Part shown: one piece after another, positions 23,906 to 36,290 of the stretch
Layout: every line of letters starts with the position of its first letter
Position numbering within the stretch: position 1 is the first letter of the stretch
NCBI GenBank assembly: GCA_034359265.1
Contig: CP136893.1
Span: 25,118,001-25,182,000 of the forward strand
Origin: Canna indica
Taxonomy: Eukaryota > Streptophyta > Magnoliopsida > Zingiberales > Cannaceae
Direction of reading: 5' to 3'
Length of the DNA: 64,000 nt
Notes under the pieces: model-generated
Told to the model about the DNA's origin: nothing
The model's database searches: none
The model's input: the letters and a program-made list of their open reading frames with translations, nothing else
Position numbers and translations under genes: made by a program

Positions 23906-24677
23906 TGTCACGCCCCAACTCAGGGTCGTGTGACCGGCCAGGGTATGTGTCAGTACCCCGAAGCCTACCACATGCACTAACCGATCATAGTAAAGAAACT
24001 CAACACTGAACCAACAAGAATGTCAAAAAACGAAACGACGACCAAACTTTATTAAATCAAAATAGTTTTCAAGTTTAAGAAACAACTCAATCTTTCAAAT
24101 AAACTGTTCAAGTATCGAAAATAGTAAATGTTTTTACAAAAGACCACTCAGTGCATGACCATCAACCCTAATAACATGACTACGACTCTATGGATGCCTT
24201 CTACGAGATCTGCACATCCACTTGCACTCCAGCTGCACCATGCCACCAGGCGGTACCTCACTGGTCAGGCTCTGCAAAAGAAAACAAACAACAAATCGTG
24301 AGTTCATGAGGAACTCAGTGAGTGGTCCTTCCGAACCTTCACTTAAATCCCCGGCAAGGTAACATATATAATAGAATGATAGAGTTAAGTTAACCAATTT
24401 GCCATGTCATATAAGTAAATAAACCAGCCTCTTTGGCCCTTATCAAACATTAGTATCAACCGGCCACCATAGGCTTCAACATATGCAAGGGTTCGACCAT
24501 GCTAGGCTCACCCCCTCTATATAAACCAGGCCAGATCGGCCCCCATAAACTTGTCCAAAGAGGTATATATTATGTAAACCATCAAAGCACCGGGTCCGTC
24601 AACTAGGATGGCCACTAGTTTCAGGAACCCTCTGGGTTAGGGATAGCTAGTCCCACCCAACTCGGGTCTACCGTTAG
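23906..24677 (-). repeat. 3' LTR of gypsy A, truncated
   Basis: This stretch matches 27628 to about 28400 closely, up to CTCGGGTCTACCGT. There the right copy continues as LTR while this copy switches to RNase H coding sequence. The junction lies by a shared GTGGC. Confidence 0.85.
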
Positions 24678-25857
24678 TGGCACCATAACTTCGGAGCAAA
24701 AACTACCGCCGCTAGTTCCAAATCATGTGCTGGGTAGTTCTTCTCATGAATCTTCAATTGACGGGACGCATAAGCAATCACCCTGCCATACTGCATCAGA
24801 ACACATCCCAGGCTGACCCGAGAGGCGTCATAGTAGACTACAAATCCTCCCGAGCCAGAAGGTACGACCAATACGAGGCTGACATCAAGAATTCCTTGAG
24901 CTTCAGAAAGCTCTTCTCACAGTTTTCATCCCAATCAAATTTGACCTTCTTCTGGGTTAACTGAGTCAAAGGAGCTGCAATCCTACAGAAATTTTCTACA
25001 AACTTTCTATAATACTCGGCTAACCCCAAGAAACTGCTGACTTCAGTCACACTGGTCGGCCGCTTCCAGTCCTTTACCGCCTCTATCTTGCCGGGATCCA
25101 CACTGATTCCTTCCTTGGACACTATATGACTTTGGAATCCCACACTTTCTAACCAAAACTCACATTTGGTGAATTTGGCATACAACTAATGTTCTCTGAG
25201 GGTTCCCAAGACCATCCTCAGATGCTCAAAGTGCTCCTCCTGGCTCTTGGAGTACACCAGGATGTCGTCAATAAAGACGATCATGAATTTGTCCAGGTAC
25301 TCCTTGAATACCCTGTTCATCAGATCCATAAAAGTTGCAGGTGCATTAGTCAACCCGAACGACATTACTAGGAACTCATAGTGGCCGTAGCGAGTCCTGA
25401 AGGCAGTCTTGGGCACATCACAGTCTCAAACTCTTAGTTGATGGTATCCGGACCTTAGATCGATCTTTGAAAACCATTTTGCCCCCTGTAATTGGTCGAA
25501 CAAGTCGTCGATTCTTGGCAGCGGGTAACGATTCTTGATTGTCACCTTGTTAAGCTGCCTATAGTAGATGCACATGCGCAAGGTCCCATCCTTTTTCTTT
25601 ACAAATAGGATAGGAGCTCCCCACGGAGACACACTTGGGCGAATGAAACACAAGTCTAGCAACTCCTGCAACTCCACCTTTAATTCTCTGAGTTCGGTCG
25701 GCACCATCCAATAGTGTGGGATGGAGATCGGCTTCACTCCAGGTTGCACCTCGATGCAGAATTCAATCTCTCTCCTAGGCGGCAATCCCAGCAATTTTGC
25801 TGGAAATACATAGGGGAACTCACAAACTAACTGAGTTCCTCCGACGTCCCCTGCCAT
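24678..25857 (-). pseudogene. Gypsy A pol: RT and partial RNase H
   Basis: Minus-strand pieces read as Ty3-gypsy reverse transcriptase: [33 protein letters not shown], and the catalytic F-I-D-D-I-L-V-Y-S (25186-25416). The connection region follows ([11 protein letters not shown]). RNase H begins ([19 protein letters not shown]) and is cut off after L-W-C-H at 24678. Stops, for example near 25185 and 25420, split the frame. Integrase and any chromodomain are absent. Confidence 0.85.
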
Positions 25858-26151
25858 GCCCCCCCTTTTCCTCGGCCACAGACACGAAGGCTAAGAAAGA
25901 CTGGCAGCCGCCCAAAAGCAGTTTGCGAGCCTTAAGGGCTGAAATGACTCCCATGGGCTCACCTCTTCCATCTCCTTGGAAGGTGAACTATGGCAATCTG
26001 GGCTTACTGAAGGTGATAGTTTTAGCCCTGCAATCCAGTGATGCAAAGTGCTCCACCAGCCAATCCATGCCGAATATGACATCGAGTTCAAGCATTGGCA
26101 GGACTGTCAATTCTGCTCTCAAACATGACCGCAGATGAACACCTAGCAGTC

Positions 26152-27400
26152 TCAGAAAATTGACTCAACTATTAAAGTATAGCCCGTAGGCGTTGACACC
26201 ACGTATGGCACATCAAGCAAAAAAGGTGCCATAGGCAATCCAGTAGTAAAATTGGCAGATATAAATGAGTGCGTGGCACCCAGATCGAACAGAACATAAG
26301 CAGTAGAAGAACTGACTAAAATAGTACCTATTACCATTGCCTTAGATGCCTCTGCCCCATCACGGTTCATGTCGTAGACTCTAGCAAACGGTCTCTCAGA
26401 GTGGCTAGCCTACGGCCCCCTACTCTACATCTGACCTTTCTGTGCTACTGATCCCACCGACATCGGCACTTTTCCTTTCGACAGCTCAGGCCTCTGGCCG
26501 CCCTTATCCGGACAATCCTTCCTAAAATGTCCAACTTGCCCACATCTGAAGCATGCATATGTGCGGCCATAGCAAGCCCTCCAGTGCTTCCTATTACAGC
26601 GACCACACTGCGACATTTCTGTCTTCTGAGTGGCGCCCCCCAACTCGACCTGCCTTGCTACCCCTATCCCTGGGCCTCCACGGCCCCGGCTACTGTTGTG
26701 CCCACGACTCTACTGGTGATCTGTGGTGGTCACAGTCCCTCTAAATGCCACGGCCGACCTCTAGATCCTTGAGGCCTAAATGTCTTCTTGGGCGGCTCAT
26801 CATTTCTCTCGGATGGCACCAGTGCTTCCTTCCAAAGGGCCTCATTCACCACCCGACCAAATGTGGAGTCCTCAGTATAATGGATAAGCCTGCCTATCTG
26901 GGGTCTCATACCCTCAACGAACCTCTTCACCCTGGCAGTCTCAATAGCCACTAGAGTCGGGTGGTACTTAGAAAGTCGGGTAAACTCTATTTCATAGTCT
27001 ACTACTGACATGCCTCCAGACTGTAGCATCAACTCAAAATCTCGTGCCCGCTTATCACGGACACTCATCGGCAGGTACTGCTCCTCTACAACTGCCCTAA
27101 ATTCTTCCTAGGTGGGAGGTGGTGCGTGTGCTGCCCTACGACCTCTCCAGGTATGCAACTAGTACTTGGCAGGCCAACCATGCAAGCCGCTGCCTCTGAC
27201 GAACACCCCAGTTCTATACACAGCTCATAACAGTCCCCCAGGAATTCGGTGACTTCCACTTGTCGGTCTGTACCGATGAATACTGGCGTCCTGAACTTGA
27301 TGAAGTCTGCGTATGTAGGTGCTCCTGGGACCCTGACATGCGGTGTTACCTGCTCAGCCACCTCCGGTACCATAGGGGCCATGGGTACTGGCTAGGGTGG
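26152..27400 (-). pseudogene. Gypsy A gag and protease, broken
   Basis: A gag region (26730-27382) contains the retrotrans_gag-like core (F-T-R-L-S-K-Y-H-P, G-M-R-P-Q-I-G-R-L). A CCHC knuckle lies near 26530-26570 (C-F-R-C-G-Q-V-G-H-F-R-K-D-C). The aspartic protease region has L-F-D-L-G-A-T-H-S-F at 26152-26370, where the usual residue after the catalytic Asp is replaced by Leu. Stops between blocks disable the polyprotein. The same gag type recurs at 62522-64000. Confidence 0.8.
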
Positions 27401-27611
27401 TTGCTGCTGCTATTGCTGCATCTGCTGTCTCAACTCCTACCGTTGATATTAAACAGCTCATTCAACTTATAATTTAAATTACTAACAACATGGTGCGCTG
27501 AGTGCAGTCGTGGTTGCCTAATCTTGTAGCATAACTATACCGTATATAGACATTCTAGCATATGCCTCACATAGTACCCAATTCCTAGTCGTAGTCAAGA
27601 CCTAACCAAAA

Positions 27612-27623
27612 GCTGTGATACCA
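27612..27623 (-). promoter_or_regulatory. Primer-binding site of gypsy A
   Basis: The reverse complement reads TGGTATCACAGC, one base off the initiator-Met tRNA site TGGTATCAGAGC, and sits four bases inside the LTR edge at 27628. Confidence 0.7.
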
Positions 27624-27627
27624 ACTT

Positions 27628-29654
27628 TGTCACGCCCCAACTCAGGGTCGCGTGACCGGCCAGGGTATGTGTCAGTACCCCAAAGCCTACCACATGCACT
27701 AACCAATCATAGTAAAGAAAGTCAGCACTGAACCAACAAGAACGTCATAAAACAAAACAACGACTAAACTTTATTAAATCAAAACAGTTTTTAAGTTTAA
27801 GAAACAACTCAACCTTTCAAATAAACTGTTCAAGTTTCAAAAATAGTCAATGTTTTTACAAAGGACCACTCAGTGCATGACCATCAACCCTAATAACACG
27901 ACTACGACTCTATGGACGCATGCTACGAGATCTGTGCCTCCACCTGCACTCCAGCTGCACCATGCCACCAGGTCGTACCTCACTGGTCGGGCTCTGCAAA
28001 ACAAAACAAACAACAAACCGTGAGTTCATGAGGAACTCAGTGAACGGTCCTTCCAAACCTTCACTTAAATCCCCGACAAGGTAACATATATAATAGAATG
28101 ATAGAGTAAAGTTAACCAATTTGCCAGGTCATATAAGTAAATAAACCAGCCTCTTTAACCCTTATCAAACATTAGTATCAACTAGCCACCATAGGCTTCA
28201 ACATATGCAAGGGTTCGACCATGCTAGGCTCACCCCCTCTATATAAACCAGGCCAGACTGGTCCCTAGAAACTTGCCCAAAGAGGTATATATTATGTAAA
28301 CCATCAAAGCACCGGGTCCGTCAACTAGAATGGCCACTAGTCTCAAGAACCCTCCGGGTTAGGGATAGCTAGTCCCACCCAACTCGGGTCTACCGTCAGC
28401 GTGGCCCACTAACGAAATCTCAAGACCCTCCGCCACTCGGGTCTAACACCTAGTGGGCTCGTTGGTGCAATCTCAAGACCATAATCACCGCTGAGTCATG
28501 TGGTAGTCGTTCAGCTACTAACACTCCTCAGTAGACCATCTAAATCACAATACACAATTATAACTTCTATAATAATTCCCATTTAAGTTCTCCGGGCATT
28601 GCCCATATCCGACCCTCCCCCAAGGTCACACCAGTCGAACTCTAATGTCTATTATTTATCCCTAGGTGTGAAACCTAGTGTATGCGCTATTTTTATCAGG
28701 TTAATTACCATATGTAGGTACATGGACCCTTACCTCTTGATTCATTTGAGCATACGAAACATAGAAAGGAATATGATATACCATTATCAACAATAATTAC
28801 CAACAATAATTATCAACAATAGTTTCCAACGATAATAACCATGCGCATACCAAAATGAGGGAATTAAATTCTAAATTCCAGTAAGGAAACAAGTACATAT
28901 GATTCTCAAAATAAAGAGAATAATTTCAGCAATTAATCATTAAATTCAGTAATTAAACAAGTAGTCTAGCTTGGCAAGGATTCGACACTAACTTGGGATA
29001 TAAATGAAGAATTTCCCTTGTTCACCTACCATACTAGATCCTAACCATATGTGCACTCCCAAGAACATTTCCTATTAACATGATAATTTCAATCTACTGC
29101 TAACAATCCATACAACAAGTAATTATTCCATAACATAAGCTAGCGAATAAAACCTCTAGATGTAAACATGAACCAAATCAGGTTCCTCCCTCCCCTCATA
29201 CTCACTCGGCCGAGCCCAAAAAAGCTCTTCATGGTTGGCTGAGTCCAATCAGGGTGGGAAAGGAGAACTTTTAGCCTTAATCAGGCCAACCAAGTCACCA
29301 AAAACTCGATCCGAGAGGGTTTGGCCACTCTAGGAATTTGGGTGAAAATTCGGCATGACTTCGCCCATTTTTCCTTCATGCGGCCGACCCTTACAATCGA
29401 AGAAAACTTCGAGAAACGTCATCAATTAACAACATACATACAATAGGATCAAAATCTCGGAAGAACATTTGGTGAATCGACGGAAATCAATACAAGAAAT
29501 TGACAAATCCTCCACAACTTGGGTCGACTACTCGCCTACCCTAAAGATCTTGATTCAACCACTCACCTCGACTAGAGAAGAGGATGGATGGGATGAAGAC
29601 GATCTCTATCTCTATAGTACTGCTCTAGCTAATTCAACCACTTCCCAAGCCAGT
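27628..29654 (-). repeat. 5' LTR of gypsy A
   Basis: Starts TGTCACGCCCC next to the PBS and matches the left LTR for about 780 bp, then continues as unique LTR sequence. Length about 2.0 kb if it reaches the LINE C junction. The expected terminal CA and 5-bp duplication could not be fixed. Confidence 0.65.
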
Positions 29655-31282
29655 TTTCTTTCTTAATAAATAACAAATGTTGTTCTTAGTTCTAAGAGAG
29701 CAACTAGCAGGAAAGTAAATCTCAAATTTATTATAATTAACTTTGTGGCTAGTGCGTTTCTCATACAAGTCAAAAATATCAATTATAGATTTAAGGGTGT
29801 GAGTGTTAGCTCTACATGCAAGTAAAATGTCATATGCAAACATGAGATGACTAATAGCAATTCCATTTTTAATCTTCAAAAGAGAATATTTCTTAAGATT
29901 GACAGCTTGATTAAAAAGCAATGACAGAGTATTAGCTACAATCACATAAAGGAAGGGGGAAAGAGGATCCCCTTGTCTGATCCCTCTATTAGAATTAAAA
30001 AAATGAGAAATGCTACCATTAATCATGCATGTAAAAGAAGAAGAAGAGATGCATGCATAGATCTAGTTGATAAAAATCCTAGGAAAGTTACAAGCTTCTA
30101 GAACATGTACGTAAGATGGCTTTCCAAGAAATAGTGTCAAAAGCTTTTTCTAATCTATCTTGATAAGAATATTTGGGTTCTTACCTTTAGACGAATACAT
30201 TGAATGGGTTAATTCTTGAGCAATTAAAATATTATCATGAATGTTTCTCCCCTTAATAAAAGTAGATTGATCAAGAGAAATGAGCTCAGGTAGACATAAT
30301 TTAAGTCTAGAAGCAATGACCTTAGCAAGGATTCTATAACTTAAATTACAAAGAGCAATAGGTCAAAAATCTTTAACAACTTTAGGATTATTGCATTTAG
30401 GAATGAAAGTGAGCAAAGTTATGTTCCATTCAAGAGGAAGATAAGTGTGAGAATGAAAGGCAGTACAACAGTGCATGAAATCATCATAAATAATGTTCTA
30501 ATATTTTTTATAAAATTCAGCTGTGTAACAATCATAACCAGGGCTCTTACCATTTCCCATAGATCTTACAACATCCCATACTTCAGATTTGGAGAAAGGA
30601 AGGGTAAGATTGACAGAGAGGGAAGAGGTAATGGAGGGAAAAATAGGCCAAGAGCTAGAGAGGGGATAAGAATTAGAGCTAGAACTAGACCAGAGATTAG
30701 AGTAAGCATAAACAAATTCATCAAGAATATCCTTATCATCAAAGAGGATTTGATTAGAAGAGGAGAGAATGGATGAGACCATATTGATTCTTCTACGAGC
30801 AAAAACAACTCTGTGGAAGAAAGCAGTATTAGCATCCCCATCAGATATCCATTTACTCTTGGCCTTTGCCCATCATTTCAGAGTTATCTGTCTTTGAAGG
30901 GCATTGGCTTTGTTATGAAGACTTCTGAGGATAATATAATGGGAATCATCAAGAGCAAAAATGGAATCAAGGTGCTCAAGAGAATTAATATCATTAAGGG
31001 TGTTTTTGAGTAAATCCTCTAATTTTCCTAGAGAGTTTCTATTCCAATTAGAGAGAGCAGCTCTAGTCTTAGAGAGCTTACTATCAAAGTTGGAAAAAAC
31101 ATTTTGAACAGGGGAATGGAGAGTCCAAGAATTGCTAATGATAGAGGTGGGCTCTTCATAATCAGTCCAAAGTTTTGGAACCTAAAAAGCTTACACTTAG
31201 CCTTGTTAGAAGAAGGAATAGAGATAAGCAAAGGGCAATGATCAGAAGTGAGCTTAGGAAGATGCTTGACACTGGAGGAGCT
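29655..31282 (-). pseudogene. LINE C ORF2: linker and reverse transcriptase
   Basis: The endonuclease tail (L-T-S-D-H-C-P-L-L) lies at 31200-31270. The linker with S-M-G-N-G-K-S-P-G lies around 30540-30570 and the RT core around 29634-30440. R-G-I-R-Q-G-D-P is intact. The catalytic F-A-D-D box reads F-A-Y-D (near 29838-29850), so one of the two metal-binding aspartates is a tyrosine and the enzyme would be dead even without the frameshifts. Several frame changes occur between 30030 and 30500. Confidence 0.8.
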
Positions 31283-32534
31283 TGCTGACCTAAGGTTTTC
31301 AACCTTGGTCACCATCTTGTTTTTGATGATAACAAACTTATTCTAATGAATTTATCAAGTGTTTGATCTCACGTTGATGTTACGATACGCGCGTGAACTT
31401 CGTTCGGAGAAAGTCCAAAAATTGGGAAAAATGGCTCCGTCATCGATCGAGTAGAAAATCTAGAGTTAGGAATAGATTTCATTTAATATGACTCTAGGAT
31501 TATGTCCCAAGCCAAATTGTAATGTTATCCAAGTCCATACTTTGTAACGGAACCCAGAAACGAAGCAACACAAGCAGAAGACTCGAAAAATAAGCCTTAG
31601 CCCAGGTTCGGTCGATCGGTCGATCGATCGAATGAAGCCAAAAATTGGCAGTAGCCAATTCGGTCGATCGGTCGGTCGATTGAACAAAGCATAGAATTGG
31701 CAGTAGTCAATTTGGTCATCCGGATGTGGCCCGAAAGTGGTAGAAGATCACTCAGCGGTTGATCAGTCGGTCGATCGACTGACGATCGACCGACAAGCGA
31801 CCGAGCGTCGCCAACGAGTAGAAAAATGCCCGTTGGGTGCACTAGCCGAGTGAGGGGTTATAAATACATCTCATAAACCTCCTCCCCAGCTATTGAGAAC
31901 TTCATTGAGCATATCCTTAGATATTACAAGCCTAAAGGAGTTGATTTAAAGTCCTAATATCCGTTTCCACACTCTCATTCCCTCCTCACTTCATCAAGCT
32001 TGGTCTTCACCGAGAAATCCATACTCGAAGCCTTGAAGTGCTCGGAGGACACGCGTTGGAGCTACATCAAGTATTATTTTACATTTAAGCTCCATTTATA
32101 TTATTTTCATCTTTCTTTGTATCGATATTTAGGATAGCTTGCAAGGTGTGCGTGTAAACACCTTGGTGTCTTGTAGATTGTTGTTTTTGCTAGAGAATAG
32201 GTGTTGAGGCTCGCCTCTAGAGTTGAGGGATAAGTCCTCATTGTATTCTTAGAAAAACTATCAATCTATAAATTGTTAAGGTTAGAAATCCTTGGTGAGG
32301 AGCCAAAGTAGTGGAGTAGGAGCCACTATATATTTCGTGTTTGCATTGCTATCTTGATTGCTCAATTTGATTTTCACTTATGCTTGATATAATTGTGATT
32401 GCATCTAGTCGAACTAAGAATCAAGTAACGTGAATCGGATAGTTGAGTCGATTAAAATAAAAAAGAATTCAATTAATCATAAAAGTTGATACACACTATT
32501 CACCCCCCCTTCTAATGTGGGTATTCAATCAACA
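31283..32534 (-). mobile_element. Solo LTR (GATC-rich family), inside LINE C endonuclease
   Basis: On the minus strand it runs from TGTTGATTGAATACCCACAT to about GGTCAGCA, 1252 bp. The LINE endonuclease reading is continuous on both sides (F-F-G-Y before, V-K-H-L-P after). Flanks gagct and tagcc share three of five bases, a poor target duplication. The start, the end and a GATC-rich array match the LTR at 34851-36150. An array of TCGGTCGATCG-type palindromes lies at 31605-31805. No coding region is present. Confidence 0.65.
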
Positions 32535-33178
32535 TAGCCAAAGAAGTGTAGCCAAGCAGGATTGGAAAAAACTCTATCCAATCTTACAAGGATACGAGAA
32601 TGCCCTTTCCTATTATTGGTCTAGGTGTAGGAGTGCCAGAGAAACCAAGATCAATGAGATATATTGGAGTTAGAGATGAAATTTCCAAAGCAAGTGATAG
32701 AATGAGTAAAGGTGAAGGGAGTGCCTCATTTCTTATCATCCTGATTAAGGATATAATTAAAGTCACCAGAAATTAACCAAGGAAAAGGAGAGAAGTCAGT
32801 TTTAGAAAGAGAATCCCAAAGAGATTTTTGAGAAGGGGGTTAGTACTAGCATAGATATTGGAGAATAGAAAAGGCTCCAAGTTGTCAATCTTTAGGATAG
32901 CATAGATAATGTTAAAGCTAGAAAAAATGACTTTAGCAAGGACAAAGTCTGAATTCCAAGCAAGAATAAGACCACCTGAGGCACCTTGAGATGGTTGAAT
33001 AAAATTAAGCATCCCAGCTCCTCCCTAGATTCTTAATGAACTTAAGACCCTTAAGGGAGTCAAGGTGGGATTCTTGGATGGAAATAACCCTAATAGAGTA
33101 ACTTTTAATAACAAAGGAGAGATGATCTCTAACTGGCTTCCTTGAAGCTCCTCTACAGTTCCAACTTAAAATAGTCAT
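32535..33178 (-). pseudogene. LINE C ORF2: endonuclease, N-terminal part
   Basis: ATG on the minus strand at 33176-33178 starts an endonuclease reading. The stretch includes W-N-S-D-F-V and F-L-F-S-N-I-Y-A-S-T-N-P (about 32820-32960) and R-V-F-S-N-P-A-W-L-H-F-F (about 32540-32590), the latter just before the LTR insertion. Frame changes near 32770 and 33010 break it. Confidence 0.7.
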
Positions 33179-33189
33179 GGGCAAATTAA

Positions 33190-34790
33190 GTTGGTTTTAG
33201 TATTAGAGCTAAAGGATTCTCAGGGGGATCCTGTTGAAGGGAAGTAGTATCTTCAGGAAAGGCTAGAAGGCTACTGGGCCTATGCTTTTTAGACTCAGAA
33301 GAAACATCAAGAGAGAGCAGAGTGCTGCTATGGTTATTCTTAGTGGATTTAGACTTCTTCTTCATTTTACCCCTATTAAAACTTTTAGGGGCAAATTCTT
33401 CTTAGAAGAAAGAATAACACCAGAAACATCCTCAACCATTTGATTGAAAGACCTAGGAGGATGGGGATTAGAGATAAGGTCAAGAGAGTTGGAGTTGGAG
33501 TTTAGGTTACGATTAATAAGTTGTTGGTTAGCCAAACGAAGGCAATTGAGGGAGAGTCCATGGCACTGTGTTGAGAAAAAGAATCATCATGGACAGATAA
33601 GGAGTCCTCATAGTCTGATTCATCTATTACCTCAACAGAATGCCTAAACTCAATGTGGGAAGCAAAACCTAGAGTGATAGTTTTCTTCCTAGGTTTTTCC
33701 ATATTAGGTTGAGTCTTAGAGGACTCCCTCCTGATTTCCTCAGGAGCCTTAGCATCCTCCATTTGGTTCGAGGAATCAGATTTTGCTAGCATTCTATGTT
33801 CCTTATCCTGAATGGGAGGATTCAAGGAAGAGGAATAAGTTTGCCCAGCATTGCGTCGACGTGGACATCTTCGCTAAACCTGAATCCAAGGACCATAATG
33901 TGGTTCCAAGGTCACACTCGGGTCATCAAGAGTGGGAGCCCGAGGCTCAAGGGATAGGTTGGGAACAGGAGGGTTGGAGCTAGAGCTACTAGGTTTGGTA
34001 TAATTCTCATTAGAGCAAGGAGGTGAAGAATTAGAACTCTTAATAGAGTTATTAGAAGCCTTCTTAGGGCAATTTGATTCTAAGTGACCCAGAAGGCCAC
34101 ATTGAAAACACACAGTTGAAAGATTTTCATTAGAAATAGGTTGAAACATGGATTTATCACCTAGTTCAATTTTAATACATTGGTGTAAAGGAATAGATAA
34201 GTCAATATTAACACAGACACGAACATATCTACCCCTTTCAAGAGAAAAACATCTATCGTCAATTTTCAAAATATTTTCAATGCTATTAGCAATTAAGTAA
34301 ACAGATTCAGTGTTCCAAAATTCAAGAGGGAGACCATGAATCCTTGTCCAAACAGGAGCATGAGTAAATTCCTCTTTCCAAGGGTTGAAAAGATATTTCC
34401 AACGAATTAATCTAATGACGTCACCACCAAGTGACCAAGGTCCATTAGTTATAACAGAATTAGCATTGTCAAAAGAGGAAAATTTAAAACAAAGAAATCT
34501 TCCTCTAAATCAACAACAGAAGAAAAACCAAATTTGCCCCAAAGTTTTTGGGCCCATCTCTGAATAGAAAATAATGAAGGGGGGTTTACCCAAAAATTTA
34601 CCAATTAAACTGGACTCCCAGGGTTGCCTCCAGGTCTGAACTTGTTTAGTAGTAAATTGAACTTTGCCAGTGACATTAGGTTCAATGTTCTTAAGAGTAG
34701 CAAAATCAACAGGACAAGGCTTAAAAGGAGATTCACCTATTAAAACCTAGGACTAGGAACGAGGCTACATTTGGATTGGAATAGAAATTA
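33190..34790 (-). pseudogene. LINE C ORF1 (DUF4283 + CCHC), broken
   Basis: Minus-strand reading with D-R-C-F-S-L-E-R-G-R-Y-V-R-V-C-V (DUF4283 end) and a CCHC knuckle C-F-Q-C-G-L-L-G-H-L-E-S-N-C at about 34066-34110. A Ser/Pro-rich tail follows, ending with the conserved Y-G-P-W-I-Q-V near 33874. Upstream DUF4283 sequence to about 34750 is in other frames. It is comparable to the ORF1 proteins of LINE A and LINE B. Confidence 0.7.
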
Positions 34791-34850
34791 TTCCAGATGA
34801 AGAATTACGGTCCCTAATAGCCGAATCAGGGAATTTAACAATATTCATAG

Positions 34851-36150
34851 TGTTGAGTGAATACCCACACTAGAAGGGGGGGGGGGTTGAATAGTGTTGG
34901 GTGACTTTTAATTCTACTTCAATTTCTTTTAAATCAATTCTAACTTCAATCGAAAGTAAGTGAAACTAAATAATGTTCGTAAGCAAGTATGAAATGCAAT
35001 TATAACCAATTACACAAGGCAATGCAAACACAAGAGATTATAGTGGTTCCGCCAACCACCTACTCCACTACCTTAGTTCCACACCAAGGATTTTTAACCA
35101 AAACCTTTATAGACTTTGTGTTTTCCTCTGTATACAACTGAGGACTTGGTTCTCAACCCTTTGAGAACTCCTAAAACCTATTCACCTAGGTAAAACACAA
35201 TTCTACAAAGTAAACCCTAAGTGTTTACACTAGCACACCTAGCAAGCTAATCAATGAAGATTACAAGTTAAAGAACAATGAAAACAACAAGAAGGAGCTA
35301 AAAATGAAACCACAAGTGTAAGCTCCTTCCAATGCCTTCCAAGTCTCCAACTCTTCAAGATGGTGAACTTGAATCGTTGTTGAAGTTGGGATGAGAAGAT
35401 CGCTTGAGGAAGATGAAGCTATCGGCGAAGCAAGCAAGCACTAATCAATCTTTGAAGGCTTAAAACTCTTTTTGGAATGCACTAAAAATCATTAAGAAAG
35501 GACAAGAGAGGTTGGTGAGGGGTATTTATAAACCCTCACTTGGAACAACACTCTAACGACATTTTTTTGCCCGTTGGACGCCGATCGATCGCTTGCCAGT
35601 CGATCATCAATCGACCGACAGATCGACCGCCCAGTGACACCCAGCGACCGCTGGCGTTCTGCCCTTCTACAGCCATGTTCGATCGATCGGATGGTCGATC
35701 GAATTGATCGAGATTAATTCCCCTATTGTCTGGTCGACCGAATTAGCCACTGCCAATTTTTGGCATTGTTCAGTCGACCGACCGATCGACCGAAGTGGCT
35801 ACTACCATTTTTCTGCCTTGTTCTCGGTCGACCAAACTTGAGCTGAGGTTGTTTTTTACATTTGTTTTGTTACACACTTTTTCATGGGTTTTGTTACCAA
35901 GTTTTGACTTGGATAACTTTGCAAATGGGCTTGGGATCCTAGGGATATATTACATAGAATCTATTCGATAATCTACGAATTCTACTTAATCTACATCCGA
36001 GCCTTTTTTGATGATTTTGTGATTCCTCGAGCAAAATTTGCGTACGTATCATAACCTCAACCTGAACTCAAAACTTCACACATATATTAAATACATATTT
36101 GTTATCATCAAAATAGAGATCGAAGCCTAGGGGGAACCCTTGGGCCAACA
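34851..36150 (+). mobile_element. LTR of the GATC-rich family, plus orientation
   Basis: Starts TGTTGAGTGAATACCCACAC, ends TTGGGCCAACA at 36150, 1300 bp. It shares the start, the CCCTTGGG-like end and a GATCGATCGG/TCGACCGA array (35580-35830) with the inverted copy at 31283-32534. An inverted repeat spans its right edge: TTGTTATCATCAAAA near 36099 and TTTTGATGATGACAAA near 36160. Confidence 0.65.
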
Positions 36151-36290
36151 ATCTCCCCCTTTTTGATGATGACAAACACAACTTGAAATTTTTATACAAA
36201 AGAAGACTCTAAGTATCATTTGTGAGTTTGAGTTAGGGCATGCACAACTTAGTTCGCAACTTAACATATGCTCCCCCTATCAATATGCAT
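36151..36290 (+). other. Short internal remnant after the GATC-rich LTR
   Basis: ATCTCCCCCTTTTTGATGAT and ATGCTCCCCCTATCAATATG stretches are typical of sequence flanking LTRs in this kind of plant element. No coding sequence remains before CACTA D begins. Confidence 0.4.

Larger units (their letters stand above)
23906..29654 (-). mobile_element. Gypsy element A, internally deleted
   Basis: Related LTRs begin TGTCACGCCCCAACTCAGGG at 23906 and 27628. On the coding (minus) strand the order is 5' LTR, PBS, gag, protease, RT, part of RNase H, then directly the 3' LTR. The rest of RNase H, the integrase and the polypurine tract are missing. The right edge near 29654 is set by where LINE C sequence resumes; no clean target duplication could be matched. 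Confidence 0.8.
29655..34850 (-). mobile_element. LINE C, 5' part (ORF1, endonuclease, RT)
   Basis: Minus-strand order from the right: ORF1 with CCHC knuckle, ORF2 start near 33178, endonuclease (interrupted by an LTR at 31283-32534), linker, and RT to 29655. It ends just after the RT core, and the matching 3' part is at 22668-23905. About 0.55 kb of ORF2 between the halves seems to be missing. The 5' end is cut or abutted by an LTR at 34851. Confidence 0.75.
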
